Source: Aliikangiella sp964411875 (lineage in GTDB: Bacteria; Pseudomonadota; Gammaproteobacteria; Enterobacterales; Kangiellaceae). From it: 17,162 nucleotides of DNA. Under the pieces are notes generated by a model. The model did no database searches and was not told the DNA's origin. It saw nothing but the letters and a program-made list of their open reading frames with translations. Both the position numbers and the translations under genes were made by a program. Shown here in pieces: positions 1-6,479 of this stretch. The stretch covers positions 1 through 17,162 of the forward strand of contig CAYPMT010000046.1 in NCBI GenBank assembly GCA_964411875.1, read 5' to 3'. Every line of letters begins with the position of its first letter. Position 1 is the first letter of the stretch.

Positions 1-342
1 GTTGAGGCATTATTAAATAGTTTAAAGCCAGGTAGTAAAATAGCAATGATCACCAGTCGAATGGGATCAATAGCGGATAATAGTTCAGGAAGTTCTTATG
101 GTTATAGAATGTCGAAGTGTGCCTTGAATATTGCAGGAAAGTCCTTGTCTATTGATTTAAAGCCTAAGCAAATTGCCGTGGCCTTGCTGCATCCAGGCTA
201 TGTTCAAACTGCCATGGTTGGTTTTGGTGGTGAGATTAGTCCAGAGGTTTCAGCAGAGCGACTTATTCAACGCATTGAAGAGTTAAATTTAGAAAATAGT
301 GGTAGTTTTTGGCATAGTAATGGTGAAGTTCTTCCTTGGTAG
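1..342 (+). CDS. Short-chain dehydrogenase/reductase, C-factor-like (5' end cut off by window)
   Basis: The reading frame is open from base 1 and ends with TAG at 340-342, so only about the last 113 residues are visible. They carry the SDR active site: a Ser-containing strand (MITSRMGSIADNSSGSS) followed by the YxxxK catalytic pair in YGYRMSK, then the family's HPGYVQTAM segment after the nucleotide-binding core. The end (GSFWHSNGEVLPW) resembles the C-factor/CsgA-like SDR subgroup, in which a short 'G-E-x-L-P-W' tail is common. The N-terminal TGxxxGxG cofactor motif lies outside the window. The internal ATG at 46 is not a credible start because it falls inside the conserved core. Substrate unknown; probably an NAD(P)H-dependent cytosolic oxidoreductase. 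Confidence 0.85.
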   Translation, partial: VEALLNSLKPGSKIAMITSRMGSIADNSSGSSYGYRMSKCALNIAGKSLSIDLKPKQIAVALLHPGYVQTAMVGFGGEISPEVSAERLIQRIEELNLENSGSFWHSNGEVLPW

Positions 343-439
343 TAATTTTTAACTCAAGTTATATTAGCCTTGCTAGTTTATATTTTTGATTTTTTCTTAT
401 TGATAGTTTTTTGAAAGACTTGTTTTTAAGAAGTTTTTT

Positions 440-467
440 AAAAGAAAAAGCTTTATAGAGTAGCTTT
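440..467 (-). terminator. Possible intrinsic terminator for the minus-strand flagellar/DUF6316 genes
   Basis: Read on the minus strand, AAAGCT (467-462) pairs with AGCTTT (452-447) around a 9-nt loop and is followed by TTCTTTT. The stem is only 6 bp and AT-rich, so this is a weak call. It lies about 80 bases beyond the stop of the 545-730 gene. The rest of 343-544 holds no gene that I can see. Confidence 0.35.
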
Positions 468-513
468 GTAATAAGTTGGCCAGCTAAATCAAGAGTTCCC
501 CTACCGATTTATA

Positions 514-541
514 GTTTGATACTTTAAATCAAACCTTTTTT
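514..541 (+). terminator. Intrinsic terminator downstream of the SDR gene
   Basis: GTTTGAT (514-520) and ATCAAAC (528-534) form a perfect 7-bp stem with a 7-nt loop, followed by C and six T (536-541). It reads as a terminator on the plus strand and would stop transcription from the SDR gene just before the convergent gene that ends at 545. An outer 8-bp inverted repeat (GCCAGCTA 479-486 with TAGCTGGC 546-553) brackets it and could extend the structure. Confidence 0.6.
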
Positions 542-544
542 GAG

Positions 545-730
545 CTAGCTGGCTCGAGAAAGCTTTGTGATACTTTTTAAGTAGAATTCCACTTCATTTT
601 CGGCTGATTCGCGAGTTGGATAAGGTCCCAGATCAAGCCCTTCTCGAGTAGCGAAGTACCAACCATTTTTATTATGAAAAACTCGATCGTTACGTGGTTG
701 ATTTTTAGTGTTATTTTTTTCATCCAACAT
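545..730 (-). CDS. Small conserved protein, DUF6316-like
   Basis: Small soluble protein of about 61 residues with no signal peptide or membrane segment. Its core, GWYFATREGLDLGPYPTRESAENEVE, matches my memory of the DUF6316 family, in which a short aromatic strand is followed by 'TREG..GPY.sre.Ae'. The function of that family is not known to me. I place the start at the ATG at 730 rather than the GTG at 736: the Shine-Dalgarno AAGGGGAA sits 8 bases before the ATG but only 2-3 bases before the GTG. It lies downstream of the FlhB-like and FliK-like genes on the same strand, separated from them by 67 bases that contain an inverted repeat, so co-transcription is possible but not shown. Family assignment is from recall. 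Confidence 0.7.
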   Translation of the reverse strand: MLDEKNNTKNQPRNDRVFHNKNGWYFATREGLDLGPYPTRESAENEVEFYLKSITKLSRAS

Positions 731-755
731 AGTCACTTCCCCTTTGATATTGCTT

Positions 756-777
756 TACTCAACTTTTTTTTGAGTAT
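756..777. repeat. Short inverted repeat upstream of the DUF6316-like gene
   Basis: TACTCAA (756-762) and TTGAGTA (771-777) form a perfect 7-bp inverted repeat with an 8-base C/T spacer. It lies between two minus-strand genes, about 26 bases upstream of the 730 start. It lacks a U tail on the minus strand, so an operator or mRNA hairpin is as likely as a terminator. Confidence 0.35.
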
Positions 778-797
778 GTGACGAACTAGACGCTATT

Positions 798-1217
798 CTA
801 TCGATTTTTGTGTTTATGAGTAGAGGACATTGACTTGGTTTTTTGTGAGATATTGTCCATTACTTGTCTATTGGAATGCTCAATTGTATCAGGAGCGGGT
901 AGCAGAGGAGTGGAAAAATGCTTGTCTTCGCCATCATGGGTTTGATAATCGGGGTGTTTACCCTGTAGAAAGTAAGCAAAAGCGATAATTTTAGCCACGG
1001 CTAGATAAAGTTGTTTAGGAATTTCTTGGCCTAAATCGAGTTGACTAAGCACACTTAATAAAACAGGGTCTTGGTGAATATGAACATTGTGAGCTTTTGC
1101 TTCGGTAATAATTTTTTCTGCAAGTTCTGCCTGGCCTTTGGCAACGAGCGTTGGTGCATTCAAACCATCATATTTTAATGCCGCAGCAGATTTAGGTGGT
1201 TTGACTGGTTTTTTCAT
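798..1217 (-). CDS. FlhB C-terminal-domain-like protein (EscU/YscU/HrcU-type export switch paralogue)
   Basis: A 139-residue protein. Residues about 10-85 (AAALKYDGLNAPTLVAKG ... LGQEIPKQLYLAVAKIIAFAY) match the cytoplasmic C-terminal domain of FlhB/YscU export-gate proteins. It has no membrane segments and starts just after the point where the NPTH autocleavage motif of FlhB would be, so it resembles the already cleaved FlhB fragment. Known relatives are B. subtilis YlqH and Campylobacter FlhX, also stand-alone and in Bacillus also linked to a FliK-like gene. The tail after residue 90 (HPDYQTHDGEDK onwards, about 50 residues, polar and basic at the end) is an extension that typical versions of about 90-100 residues lack. 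The ATG at 1217 overlaps the FliK-like gene's stop by 4 bases (ATGA), so the two are probably translationally coupled. A role in the substrate-specificity switch of flagellar export is inferred. Confidence 0.85.
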   Translation of the reverse strand: MKKPVKPPKSAAALKYDGLNAPTLVAKGQAELAEKIITEAKAHNVHIHQDPVLLSVLSQLDLGQEIPKQLYLAVAKIIAFAYFLQGKHPDYQTHDGEDKHFSTPLLPAPDTIEHSNRQVMDNISQKTKSMSSTHKHKNR

Positions 1218-3457
1218 ATATGTAAATCCACACCATACTCATGATTTTTTATGAGTTCATCTGGAATAATACCTTGTTGCCCAGTGATATCATCAACATC
1301 TAAGCCAGCAGTGAATAGGCTTTGTTTTAGGTGATGAATATTTTGCGAGAGTAGTTTAGATGTCGCTTCTTCTTGAGCAAAAAATTGCGTGCTGACACGC
1401 TCGTCTTTTAGGCTAACTTTGGCAAACATTGGGCCTAGAGGCTCAAGGTCAAACTTTATTGTTACTGACCAAGTTTTTATTGGTTTTTTCGATTTTTTAT
1501 TTTGGTTAGATTCAAATAATAGCTCGAAGGACTCAACCTTTTGATTGTGGAGCATCGGTAGGTCAATCAAAAACTGCTGGACTAGTTGAGAATCAACTCT
1601 ATTATGCTGAGCATTTAGACTTAACATCTGATTGGTTTCAATTTTATTAATGATGGCTTGAGTTTCATTAAGCATGGTTTTAATTAAGTTAATCTGCTGA
1701 TTAATTAAGAGTTTATTTTTGGCGACAGTTAGATTGTTTAAATTAAATTGTTTAGCTAATTCAGGGGTGTTTAGCAGTTGCTTTAAAAAGGGTGATTTAA
1801 ACTCAAGCTCAGAACCTATTTGATTATTTTGGTTAGGTGTTGAATGTTGAGCCGGGATATTCTGATTACTAGTATTGTTTAATGTCTTTACTGCTAAAAC
1901 AATCTGCTCAAGAAAACTTTGGCTTCGAATGGGTTGCGCCTGTGGACGGCTTAAATAATCGGTAATTTCTTGTAGTGTTTGTTTAATTCCAAATAATGCC
2001 TGTTTTAAGTCAGATACATGACTTGAGTTTTTTTGAGTTGCCTTTAGTTGATTATGGATAACGTCATTGCCTGATTTGCTTACGGTTTCATTGAGCGGCT
2101 TTTTTGTTGTAGCGGCTACAGATGAAACATTGGTGTTATTGTCAGTAGATGACGAGTTAGAGCTTTGAACCAATGTATCGGGCTTGGTATTGGTTGCTGG
2201 CTGATTAGGTGATGTTTGGTTCTTGAATAGCTTTGATTCAAAAAAATTACCACTTGATTGCGTGCGTGATTCTACTGAGTCAATTTTATTAGGAAGTTTT
2301 AATGTTTGTCTTACGGATACAATTTGTTTAAACAAGTCTTGTAACTTGTTTTCGATGGTTGTTTTTGATGATGAAAGAGGCGTTTTAGTCACTAGCTCTA
2401 AAAGGGAGCTTTTATTTAAAGAGAACTCATTACTTAAAGACGGGCTAGCTGCTAATAGTGCAGGGTTCTTGATAGTCGCTTTATTATTAATAGAGCTATT
2501 ATCAATGGGTTTGTTTGCATAGCGTTTGTTGGCGCTATTTTTTATAGGGTTATTTCTATTGGGGCGTTGTTGTTTGTCTGATAGAGATTCTGATTGGTTA
2601 GAAACAACGGGCTTTGTATCATTTTGGGACGGCTTTAGGCTGAGCAATAACTTTTCACCTAGTTGAATAAGTTGATTTAGATTTGCAGAAATTGGTTTTG
2701 GGGCGATTGGTCTGCTTTTTAAAAAGTCTTGTATATATTGAGTTAATGCTTGATTTTCTGCTGTGATTCTTGCTTGATTATTGATTGCTGTATTTGTGTT
2801 GGAGCTTTGAACATTAGCCGTTTGTTTTGATGAGTTGACATTAATCGAGCTAGTTTCTTTATTGACTGATGTTTGAATAGCCGCTTGTGACTTGTTGCCT
2901 TTAGGCAAAATGGGTTGAGATAACTCAAGTTGATTATTGGCAACTAGCTTGGCTTGGTTAAAATAAATTTTAATTGGTTCTATTGAGGCACTTGTTAGTG
3001 GCGTTTTAGTTAATCTAGTTTGAGAGTTTGTTTTTATGTTGTTTGTTTCAGCGACCTTTTTTTCGGACGAACTGCTTTCGGTAGAGGCTGTCTTGGTTGA
3101 GCTGGTTTTAGTCGGGTTTGTTTGATTTAAAGGCGCCTGAGCTGAAACTGAATGAGTGGTCTGGTTAAGCTGGGGTTTTATTTCGAGAACAACTTGGTTA
3201 TTAGATAAATTCAATTGAACCTTTACTGGTACCTCTTTGATTAGGCTTAAAAGCTTTAGTGTGCTTAGGGGAAGTCTCAACTGTTTTAAAAGGTTGCTCT
3301 CGGCGAGTTGTAACTGAAACTTGCTAGGCTGATTTAAAAGTATTTTTTCCAATTCTAGTGGTTGAGAAGCAAGTTTTTGTATGAGCTCAACAACCTTAGC
3401 TGGCAAGGTGAGGTTTTTTAATGATGTGAGGTTACCTTCAGTGCCGTTTATTTGCAT
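1214..3457 (-). CDS. FliK-like flagellar hook-length control protein
   Basis: A 747-residue protein with a long Ser/Thr/Asn/Gln/Lys-rich, probably disordered middle (roughly residues 95-500) and a folded C-terminal domain. The C-terminus (about residues 655-735) shows the FliK signature: LEPLGPMFAKVSLKDERVS, then TQFFAQEEATSKLL, then LKQSLFTAGLDVDDI. In FliK this domain contacts FlhB and switches export from rod-hook to filament subunits, while the N-terminal part acts as a secreted ruler. This gene sits next to an FlhB-like fragment rather than a flagellar hook operon, so it may be a FliK paralogue acting with that partner. ATG start at 3457; the Shine-Dalgarno is weak. No cysteines or membrane segments were seen. 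Confidence 0.85.
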   Translation of the reverse strand: MQINGTEGNLTSLKNLTLPAKVVELIQKLASQPLELEKILLNQPSKFQLQLAESNLLKQLRLPLSTLKLLSLIKEVPVKVQLNLSNNQVVLEIKPQLNQTTHSVSAQAPLNQTNPTKTSSTKTASTESSSSEKKVAETNNIKTNSQTRLTKTPLTSASIEPIKIYFNQAKLVANNQLELSQPILPKGNKSQAAIQTSVNKETSSINVNSSKQTANVQSSNTNTAINNQARITAENQALTQYIQDFLKSRPIAPKPISANLNQLIQLGEKLLLSLKPSQNDTKPVVSNQSESLSDKQQRPNRNNPIKNSANKRYANKPIDNSSINNKATIKNPALLAASPSLSNEFSLNKSSLLELVTKTPLSSSKTTIENKLQDLFKQIVSVRQTLKLPNKIDSVESRTQSSGNFFESKLFKNQTSPNQPATNTKPDTLVQSSNSSSTDNNTNVSSVAATTKKPLNETVSKSGNDVIHNQLKATQKNSSHVSDLKQALFGIKQTLQEITDYLSRPQAQPIRSQSFLEQIVLAVKTLNNTSNQNIPAQHSTPNQNNQIGSELEFKSPFLKQLLNTPELAKQFNLNNLTVAKNKLLINQQINLIKTMLNETQAIINKIETNQMLSLNAQHNRVDSQLVQQFLIDLPMLHNQKVESFELLFESNQNKKSKKPIKTWSVTIKFDLEPLGPMFAKVSLKDERVSTQFFAQEEATSKLLSQNIHHLKQSLFTAGLDVDDITGQQGIIPDELIKNHEYGVDLHI

Positions 3458-3577
3458 AATCTTGGCTTATTCAATGGAAAATAGCGGTTCTTTACTATAG
3501 TATAGCTGCTGTTTTGAGCAGCCGTGGCCTTTCAAAAGGCATATCAATAGCTCTAGAATTAGTTTGAGGAGAGATAG
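3458..3577. promoter_or_regulatory. Divergent intergenic region between the FliK-like gene and ccmA
   Basis: This 120-base gap must hold promoters for both directions. It contains an AT-rich CTATAGTATAG (3495-3505) with -10-like hexamers on both strands (TATAGT on plus at 3496, TATACT on minus). It also holds two compact dyads: GCTGCT/AGCAGC (3505-3510, 3517-3522) and GCCTTT/AAAGGC (3527-3532, 3535-3540). Neither dyad is followed by a T run, so they look more like operators or leader hairpins. I saw no convincing -35 boxes. The ccmA Shine-Dalgarno GAGGAG is at 3566-3571. Confidence 0.35.
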
Positions 3578-4234
3578 GTGGCTGTCGAAGAGCAGGCCGA
3601 TCAAAAATTGCATAAGTTAGAGATCTCTAATCTTAGAGTGATGCGTTCTGATGTCACTGTGTTTTCCGGTGTTAATTTTAGTCTCGAGTCTGGCGAAAGC
3701 CTGCAAATTAGCGGCAGTAATGGTTCAGGAAAGACCACTTTACTAAGGGCTATTTGCGGTTTGTGTGAGCATGATTCCGGTGAAGTGCTTTATAACGCCA
3801 AGACAACAAATTTTATTGATGAGCAAGCTCAAAACCCGTTTTATCAAGAGTTACTTTATCTTGGACATGGGTTAGGGTTAAAACCAAAGTTAACCGCAGA
3901 ACAAAATCTAAACTTTTATCGTCAATTACGTTTTTTTGCTGAACCAAAATTAGTTTTAGAAGCATTAAAAATGCTACGAGTTGGTGCTTATTTCGATGTT
4001 TTAGTTGAGCGGTTATCCGCGGGACAAAAAAGACGAGTTGCTTTATCAAGACTGATTACAGAGCCGGCTTCTTTATGGGTTTTAGATGAACCTTTAGTTG
4101 CTCTGGATAAACAAGGTCAGGAGTGGCTAGTTGAGCAGTGTAACCAACATTTAGCGAGGGGTGGACTATTAATTATCACATCACATCAGCCTATTGCAGG
4201 CATTAATGGCTTGCGAGAGCTAACCTTAGCATGA
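3578..4234 (+). CDS. ccmA: CcmA, ATPase of the CcmABCD heme-release ABC complex
   Basis: Cytoplasmic ABC ATPase that powers release of holo-CcmE from CcmC in System I cytochrome c maturation. A 218-residue protein of normal family length. Walker A is GSNGSGKT (residues 46-53), the signature is LSAGQ (146-150), and Walker B LWVLDEP (166-172) contains catalytic Glu171. YLGHGLGLKP (about 94-103) in the Q-loop region is typical of CcmA. It starts with GTG: a strong GAGGAG lies 6 bases upstream and no ATG fits the family's N-terminus. First gene of the ccm operon; its TGA overlaps the ccmB ATG by 4 bases. Confidence 0.97.
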   Translation: MAVEEQADQKLHKLEISNLRVMRSDVTVFSGVNFSLESGESLQISGSNGSGKTTLLRAICGLCEHDSGEVLYNAKTTNFIDEQAQNPFYQELLYLGHGLGLKPKLTAEQNLNFYRQLRFFAEPKLVLEALKMLRVGAYFDVLVERLSAGQKRRVALSRLITEPASLWVLDEPLVALDKQGQEWLVEQCNQHLARGGLLIITSHQPIAGINGLRELTLA

Positions 4235-4899
4235 AAACTATTATCCGTTTAATTGCCCGTGAATTAGCTGTTGTTTTGCGTAGTCGCTCAGAGTTTATTT
4301 ATCCTCTGGCTTTTTTTGTGATAGTGACAGTATTATTTCCATTAGCCGTGACGCCAATACCTAACCAGCTTGCGTTTATTGCACCAGGGGTCGTTTGGGT
4401 GGCGGCTCTATTGAGTATTTTATTATCGCTTAATAATTTTTACCAAGCAGACTTTATTGATGGTAGTCTGGAACAAATTCTATTAAGTGATGTCTCGGCT
4501 TATGCAGTTTGCGTGGCAAAAGTTACCGCCAACTGGTTGGTAACTGGTTTGCCCCTGGTTATTATTTGCCCTTTGATTGGCTTTTTATTTAATTTGGATA
4601 GTCAAACTAATTGGGTTGCTATGCTAGCTTTATTGTTTGGCACACCAACTTTGTGTTTTATTGGTGCGATTGGGATGAGTCTGATCGTTCGCTTACGTAA
4701 TGGTGCTGTTTTATTGACATTGTTGGTATTACCTTTATACATACCCGTGTTAATATTTGGTAGCTCTGCTATAGCTAAAGCCAGCATAAATCAGCCTTAT
4801 CTTGGTGAAATGGCGATATTATTGGCTTTGTTAATATTGGCTGCTTGGTTAGCGCCTTTGGCAGCTTCTGCTGCTATGAAGATTTCACTGAATGAATAG
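4231..4899 (+). CDS. ccmB: CcmB, membrane subunit of the CcmABCD complex
   Basis: Inner-membrane subunit (222 residues) with about six hydrophobic segments. The N-terminus (RLIARELAVVLRSRSEFIYPLAFFVIVTVLFPLA) and the stretch ADFIDGSLEQILLS are characteristic of CcmB. It pairs with CcmA and CcmC to free heme-loaded CcmE. The start overlaps ccmA by 4 bases (ATGA), indicating translational coupling and a balanced CcmA:CcmB ratio. It is followed by a 94-base gap before ccmC, the largest gap inside the operon. Confidence 0.96.
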   Translation: MKTIIRLIARELAVVLRSRSEFIYPLAFFVIVTVLFPLAVTPIPNQLAFIAPGVVWVAALLSILLSLNNFYQADFIDGSLEQILLSDVSAYAVCVAKVTANWLVTGLPLVIICPLIGFLFNLDSQTNWVAMLALLFGTPTLCFIGAIGMSLIVRLRNGAVLLTLLVLPLYIPVLIFGSSAIAKASINQPYLGEMAILLALLILAAWLAPLAASAAMKISLNE

Positions 4900-4973
4900 C
4901 AACTATTTTTTATTTCAGATGAACTGATTTAAATGAATTTATTGAAAATAATTATTGGTGTATAAGCTTAAAT

Positions 4974-5004
4974 AGTATGTGGACTTGAACAGTATGTGGA
5001 CTTG
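4974..5004 (+). repeat. Tandem duplication of the ccmC translation start
   Basis: The 14 bases AGTATGTGGACTTG occur at 4974-4987 and again at 4991-5004 (period 17). Each copy contains ATG TGG ACT. The upstream ATG (4977) is out of frame with ccmC and stops after three codons (ATG TGG ACT TGA); the downstream ATG (4994) is the ccmC start. The duplication also puts a GTGGA element about 11 bases before the real start. Confidence 0.8.
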
Positions 5005-5731
5005 GTTTTTTCAATTAGCATCACCTAAGTGGTTTTACCAGATTGCCAATCGTTTAATTCCTTGGTTTGTGGTAATAACTGTTTTGTTATTTGCGGTGGG
5101 TTTATTACTTGGTTTGGCTATGTCACCGCCTGACTATCAACAAGGTAATACCGTCCGAATCATGTATATTCATGTACCGGCAGCTTATATGTCGATGATG
5201 GTTTATGTGGTTATGGCGCTATCTGGGGCAATTGGTCTGATTTGGCGAATTAAAATGGCACATATCGTTTCGGTGAGTTGTGCTTCAATTGGTGCAATTT
5301 TTACTTTTTTAGCGTTATTGACGGGCGCAATCTGGGGAAAGCCTACATGGGGGACCTATTGGTTTTGGGATGCTCGTTTAACATCTGAGCTTATTTTACT
5401 TTTCCTCTATTTAGGTTTTATGGCGCTACACAATGCATTTGATGATAAAAAGTCTGCGGATAAAGCGGCGGCTGTGTTAGCTTTGGTTGGATTAGTTAAT
5501 ATACCGATTATTCATTTCTCAGTGGAGTGGTGGAATACGCTACATCAAGGCGCTACTTTGAGTAAGTTTGAAAAACCTTCGCTTGAAGTTAGTATGCTTT
5601 GGCCTTTGTTAATTATGATTGCTGCGTTTAAATGTTATTTTTTTATGTCTTTACTACAAAAAGCACGGGTTGAAATTTTAAATCGAGAAAAACAGGCTAG
5701 CTGGGTTAAGCAGTTGGTCAATGTCGATTAA
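4994..5731 (+). CDS. ccmC: CcmC, heme-handling protein that loads heme onto CcmE
   Basis: Six-helix inner-membrane protein that presents periplasmic heme to CcmE. I choose the ATG at 4994 over the in-frame GTG at 4979: the protein then begins MWTWFFQLASPKWFY like family members, and the two axial heme histidines fall at H60 (YIHVPAAY) and H184 (NTLHQG), the numbers used for E. coli CcmC. The tryptophan-rich WWD-type heme motif is WGKPTWGTYWFWDARLTSE (about 114-132), and DYQQGN precedes the first His loop. Length is 245 residues. The start region carries a 17-base tandem duplication (see the separate entry), and no strong Shine-Dalgarno is visible apart from GTGGA. Confidence 0.96.
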   Translation: MWTWFFQLASPKWFYQIANRLIPWFVVITVLLFAVGLLLGLAMSPPDYQQGNTVRIMYIHVPAAYMSMMVYVVMALSGAIGLIWRIKMAHIVSVSCASIGAIFTFLALLTGAIWGKPTWGTYWFWDARLTSELILLFLYLGFMALHNAFDDKKSADKAAAVLALVGLVNIPIIHFSVEWWNTLHQGATLSKFEKPSLEVSMLWPLLIMIAAFKCYFFMSLLQKARVEILNREKQASWVKQLVNVD

Positions 5732-5778
5732 ATACTGGTAGAAACCCTTTAGTAAATATTATTAATTAGAGTTTAGTT

Positions 5779-5970
5779 ATGAGCTTTTATTTTCAGTCAT
5801 TAAATGAATTTTTTGCTATGGGTGGACATGGTTTTTATGTTTGGTCTTGCTATTTTGCGGTTTCAATATTATTAATTTCACAAACGATTTTTTTAGTGAA
5901 AGGTTTAAAGTCCACCAAACAAAAAATAGCTCGTTATTATCAGAGACTTGATAGTTTATCTAAAGAGTAA
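5779..5970 (+). CDS. ccmD: CcmD, small subunit of the CcmABCD complex
   Basis: A 63-residue protein with one membrane helix (about residues 19-40) and a basic cytoplasmic tail (KGLKSTKQKIARYYQRLD), the normal CcmD layout. The N-terminal FAMGGHGFYVW segment is the family hallmark. CcmD stabilises the CcmC-CcmE interaction and is needed for release of heme-loaded CcmE. It lies between ccmC and ccmE, spaced 47 and 35 bases. The Shine-Dalgarno is weak (TAGAG). Confidence 0.93.
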   Translation: MSFYFQSLNEFFAMGGHGFYVWSCYFAVSILLISQTIFLVKGLKSTKQKIARYYQRLDSLSKE

Positions 5971-6005
5971 TATTAAATTTATTTGTTATAGTAGGTTCAA
6001 CACTT

Positions 6006-6473
6006 ATGCCAATGAAGCCACATCGTAAAAAACGTTTGATTCATGTTGTTGTTGGGGTTTTAGCAACAGCAACTGTTGTTGGATTAGTTTTGTTCGCTAG
6101 TGAAGAAACAATGAATGCTTTTTTTACACCAACTGAAATAGCTCAAGGTAAAGCACCCTTAGATAAAATCATTCGTATTGGTGGTTTGGTTAAAAAGGGC
6201 AGCGTTGAGCATATCAACCATTCTGACTCTCGGCTAGAAACACGTTTTGTAGTGACGGATCAAAAAATGGATTTTACGGTGACCTATAATAAAGTTTTGC
6301 CTGACTTATTTCGTGAAGGGCAAGGTATCGTTGCTTTAGGTCAAGTCAATTCGCAAGGTGTTTTTGAAGCAACAGAAGTGTTGGCTAAACATGATGAAGA
6401 ATATAAAGCGCCTGAAGTTTTAGATGCACTTGAGCGAGCTGGTCACCCTGTCAAACTTGAACAAGAAGGGTAA
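6006..6473 (+). CDS. ccmE: CcmE, periplasmic heme chaperone
   Basis: Membrane-anchored OB-fold protein that binds heme covalently through a histidine and carries it from CcmC to CcmF. A 155-residue protein: basic N-terminus, one membrane helix (about 10-30), then a beta-barrel. The heme site is VLAKHDEEY, with H129 as the covalent ligand and Y133 as the axial tyrosine (H130 and Y134 in E. coli). RIGGLVKKGSV and RFVVTDQ are core strands. A second in-frame ATG at 6012 would give MKPHRKKR, also plausible; AGG at 5993-5995 favours 6006. The flexible acidic tail after EVLDAL is normal. Confidence 0.96.
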   Translation: MPMKPHRKKRLIHVVVGVLATATVVGLVLFASEETMNAFFTPTEIAQGKAPLDKIIRIGGLVKKGSVEHINHSDSRLETRFVVTDQKMDFTVTYNKVLPDLFREGQGIVALGQVNSQGVFEATEVLAKHDEEYKAPEVLDALERAGHPVKLEQEG

Positions 6474-6479
6474 CATTTA

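Noticed and set aside
2223..2522. Plus-strand open frame opposite the FliK-like gene
   Set aside because: It lies wholly inside the well-supported minus-strand FliK-like gene and has no recognisable domain; an AT-rich low-complexity shadow.
4979..4993. GTG start for ccmC giving five extra residues
   Set aside because: The extra residues arise from the duplicated start segment; the ATG at 4994 gives the family N-terminus and heme histidines at positions 60 and 184.
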